The notes beneath the pieces were generated by a model. The model saw only the letters and a program-made list of their open reading frames with translations. It had not been told where the DNA came from and searched no databases. The position numbers and the translations under genes were made by a program. 64,000 bases of DNA from Virgibacillus litoralis. Lineage in GTDB: Bacteria; Bacillota; Bacilli; Bacillales; Amphibacillaceae. The stretch lies in assembly GCF_017873675.1 (NCBI RefSeq), contig NZ_JAGGKK010000001.1, positions 248,001 through 312,000 on the forward strand, written 5' to 3'. This document shows positions 63,338 to 64,000 of the stretch, one piece after another; the first letter of the stretch is position 1, and every line of letters begins with the position of its first letter.

Positions 63338-64000
63338 ATGTCTGTCTATCCAGTGATCATGTCTCAAACAAATTTTGTACACCGCGACAACCTTACATAT
63401 CCATATGAAGAACGTGGATTACAGTTTGGTGATGGTGTATATGAAGTAATTCGCATCTACAATGGTAAGTATTATTTACTTGAGGAACATATAAATAGGT
63501 TATTTCGATCTGCGGAAGCAATTAAAATTGAGTTACCTTTCAGCAAAGACGAAATAACAACTTTGCTGCAGGAATTATTAGAAAAAAATTCTATGTCAAC
63601 GGATGGAAAGTTATACATGCAGGCTTCACGTGGTACCGCTCCACGTGAACACACTTTTCCGACCGACGTTCCAGCAAATGTTTATGCTTATATGGAGGAT
63701 TTTCCTCGTAATCTTAAAAATTTATCCGATGGGGTTTCTACCATTACGCGGCGTGATGTTCGCTGGGAAAATTGTTATATAAAGAGTTTAAATCTATTGC
63801 CTAATGTTATCGCAAAACAAGAGGCTAAAGAGAATGGCAGCTATGAAGCTATCCTTCATAAGGATGGAGTCGTTACTGAATGCAGTTCCTCCAATGTTTA
63901 TTTAGTTAAAGATGGAAAGGTTTATACTCACCCAACCACTAATAACATTCTACATGGCTGTGTACGCATGCGTATTGAGAAGTTTGCTCGCGATTTTGAT
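63338..64000 (+). CDS. dat: D-amino-acid (D-alanine) transaminase, 5' part
   Basis: Runs off the right edge after 221 codons. PLP fold-type IV aminotransferase: MSVYPVIMSQTNFVHRDNLT, ERGLQFGDGVYEVIRIY, HINRLFRSAEAIKIELPF, and the PLP Lys in CYIKSLNLLPNVIAKQEA; ECSSSNVYLV follows. Makes D-glutamate from D-alanine and 2-oxoglutarate for cell-wall synthesis. ATG 63338 follows AAGGAGGGG. Divergent from fnr, sharing 150 bp of promoter region. Confidence 0.9.
   Translation, partial: MSVYPVIMSQTNFVHRDNLTYPYEERGLQFGDGVYEVIRIYNGKYYLLEEHINRLFRSAEAIKIELPFSKDEITTLLQELLEKNSMSTDGKLYMQASRGTAPREHTFPTDVPANVYAYMEDFPRNLKNLSDGVSTITRRDVRWENCYIKSLNLLPNVIAKQEAKENGSYEAILHKDGVVTECSSSNVYLVKDGKVYTHPTTNNILHGCVRMRIEKFARDFD

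Overview
The window looks like a chromosomal segment of a low-GC, endospore-forming Bacillaceae of the Oceanobacillus/Virgibacillus/Lentibacillus kind. Support for this: an alpha/beta-type SASP, a GerA-type germinant receptor operon, YhcN-like and YjcZ-like spore proteins, SigI/RsgI, a B. subtilis-like Fnr, T-box regulation, a betaine transporter of the OpuA/ProU type and gene sets in B. subtilis order (yhaQ-yhaP-yhaO with yhaR, yhzD and yheA close by). The genus is an inference. No prophage, CRISPR array or insertion-sequence transposase was seen.

Layout. 0-6.4 kb: YhaO nuclease (partial), YhaPQ ABC exporter, YhzD, YhaR, YheA and a CdaR/PucR-type regulator. 6.5-13.5 kb: MsmX sugar ATPase, SASP, fumarase, a Zn-dependent phospholipase C-like protein, an MBL hydrolase, a 50-aa basic protein and a UMF1-type MFS transporter. 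13.6-22.2 kb: a membrane chemoreceptor, an IDEAL protein, an MFS transporter, a cation diffusion facilitator, a GNAT protein, AzlCD, and a T-box-controlled NhaC-family permease. 22.4-31.6 kb: a cobalamin-binding-like protein, methionine aminopeptidase, YjcZ, YueD-like SDR, M20 dipeptidase, an in-frame YrrT-LuxS fusion, a spore lipoprotein, YhdB and the sigI-rsgI pair. 31.8-38.8 kb: a membrane-anchored serine protease, the BmrCD multidrug ABC exporter behind a leader-peptide attenuator, and a soluble chemoreceptor. 39-46.4 kb: a gerA-type operon and an opuAC-AB-AA betaine transporter operon. 46.4-56.5 kb: a lone MurG, a MATE pump, NupC-type and PbuG-type purine/nucleoside transporters, and the odhAB 2-oxoglutarate dehydrogenase genes. 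56.7-64 kb: a 33-aa peptide, TrmL, an Amidase_6 protein, Ogt, QueG, an ABC-class ATPase, tRNA-Gly, Fnr and D-amino-acid transaminase (partial).

The intergenic DNA is unusually rich in structure. (1) Three arrays of 20-21-bp direct repeats share the core TCTTCTGtyGAT. (2) Two inverted copies of a ~0.7-kb non-coding element with short terminal inverted repeats each begin a few bases after a stop codon; a fragment of a third lies near 58.96 kb. (3) A GC-rich ~113-bp repeat recurs at 4.5 kb and 28.3 kb. (4) A small hairpin repeat family occurs at about six places. Regulatory signals that can be read directly include the tyrosine-type T-box, the bmrCD attenuator, an Fnr box centred near -41.5 of fnr itself, and a SigI-like promoter ahead of sigI.

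The items most worth following up are the YrrT-LuxS fusion (with a homopolymer A-run at the junction that could be an indel or a slippage site), the helically phased repeat arrays, the bmrCD leader attenuator and the composite foldback elements.
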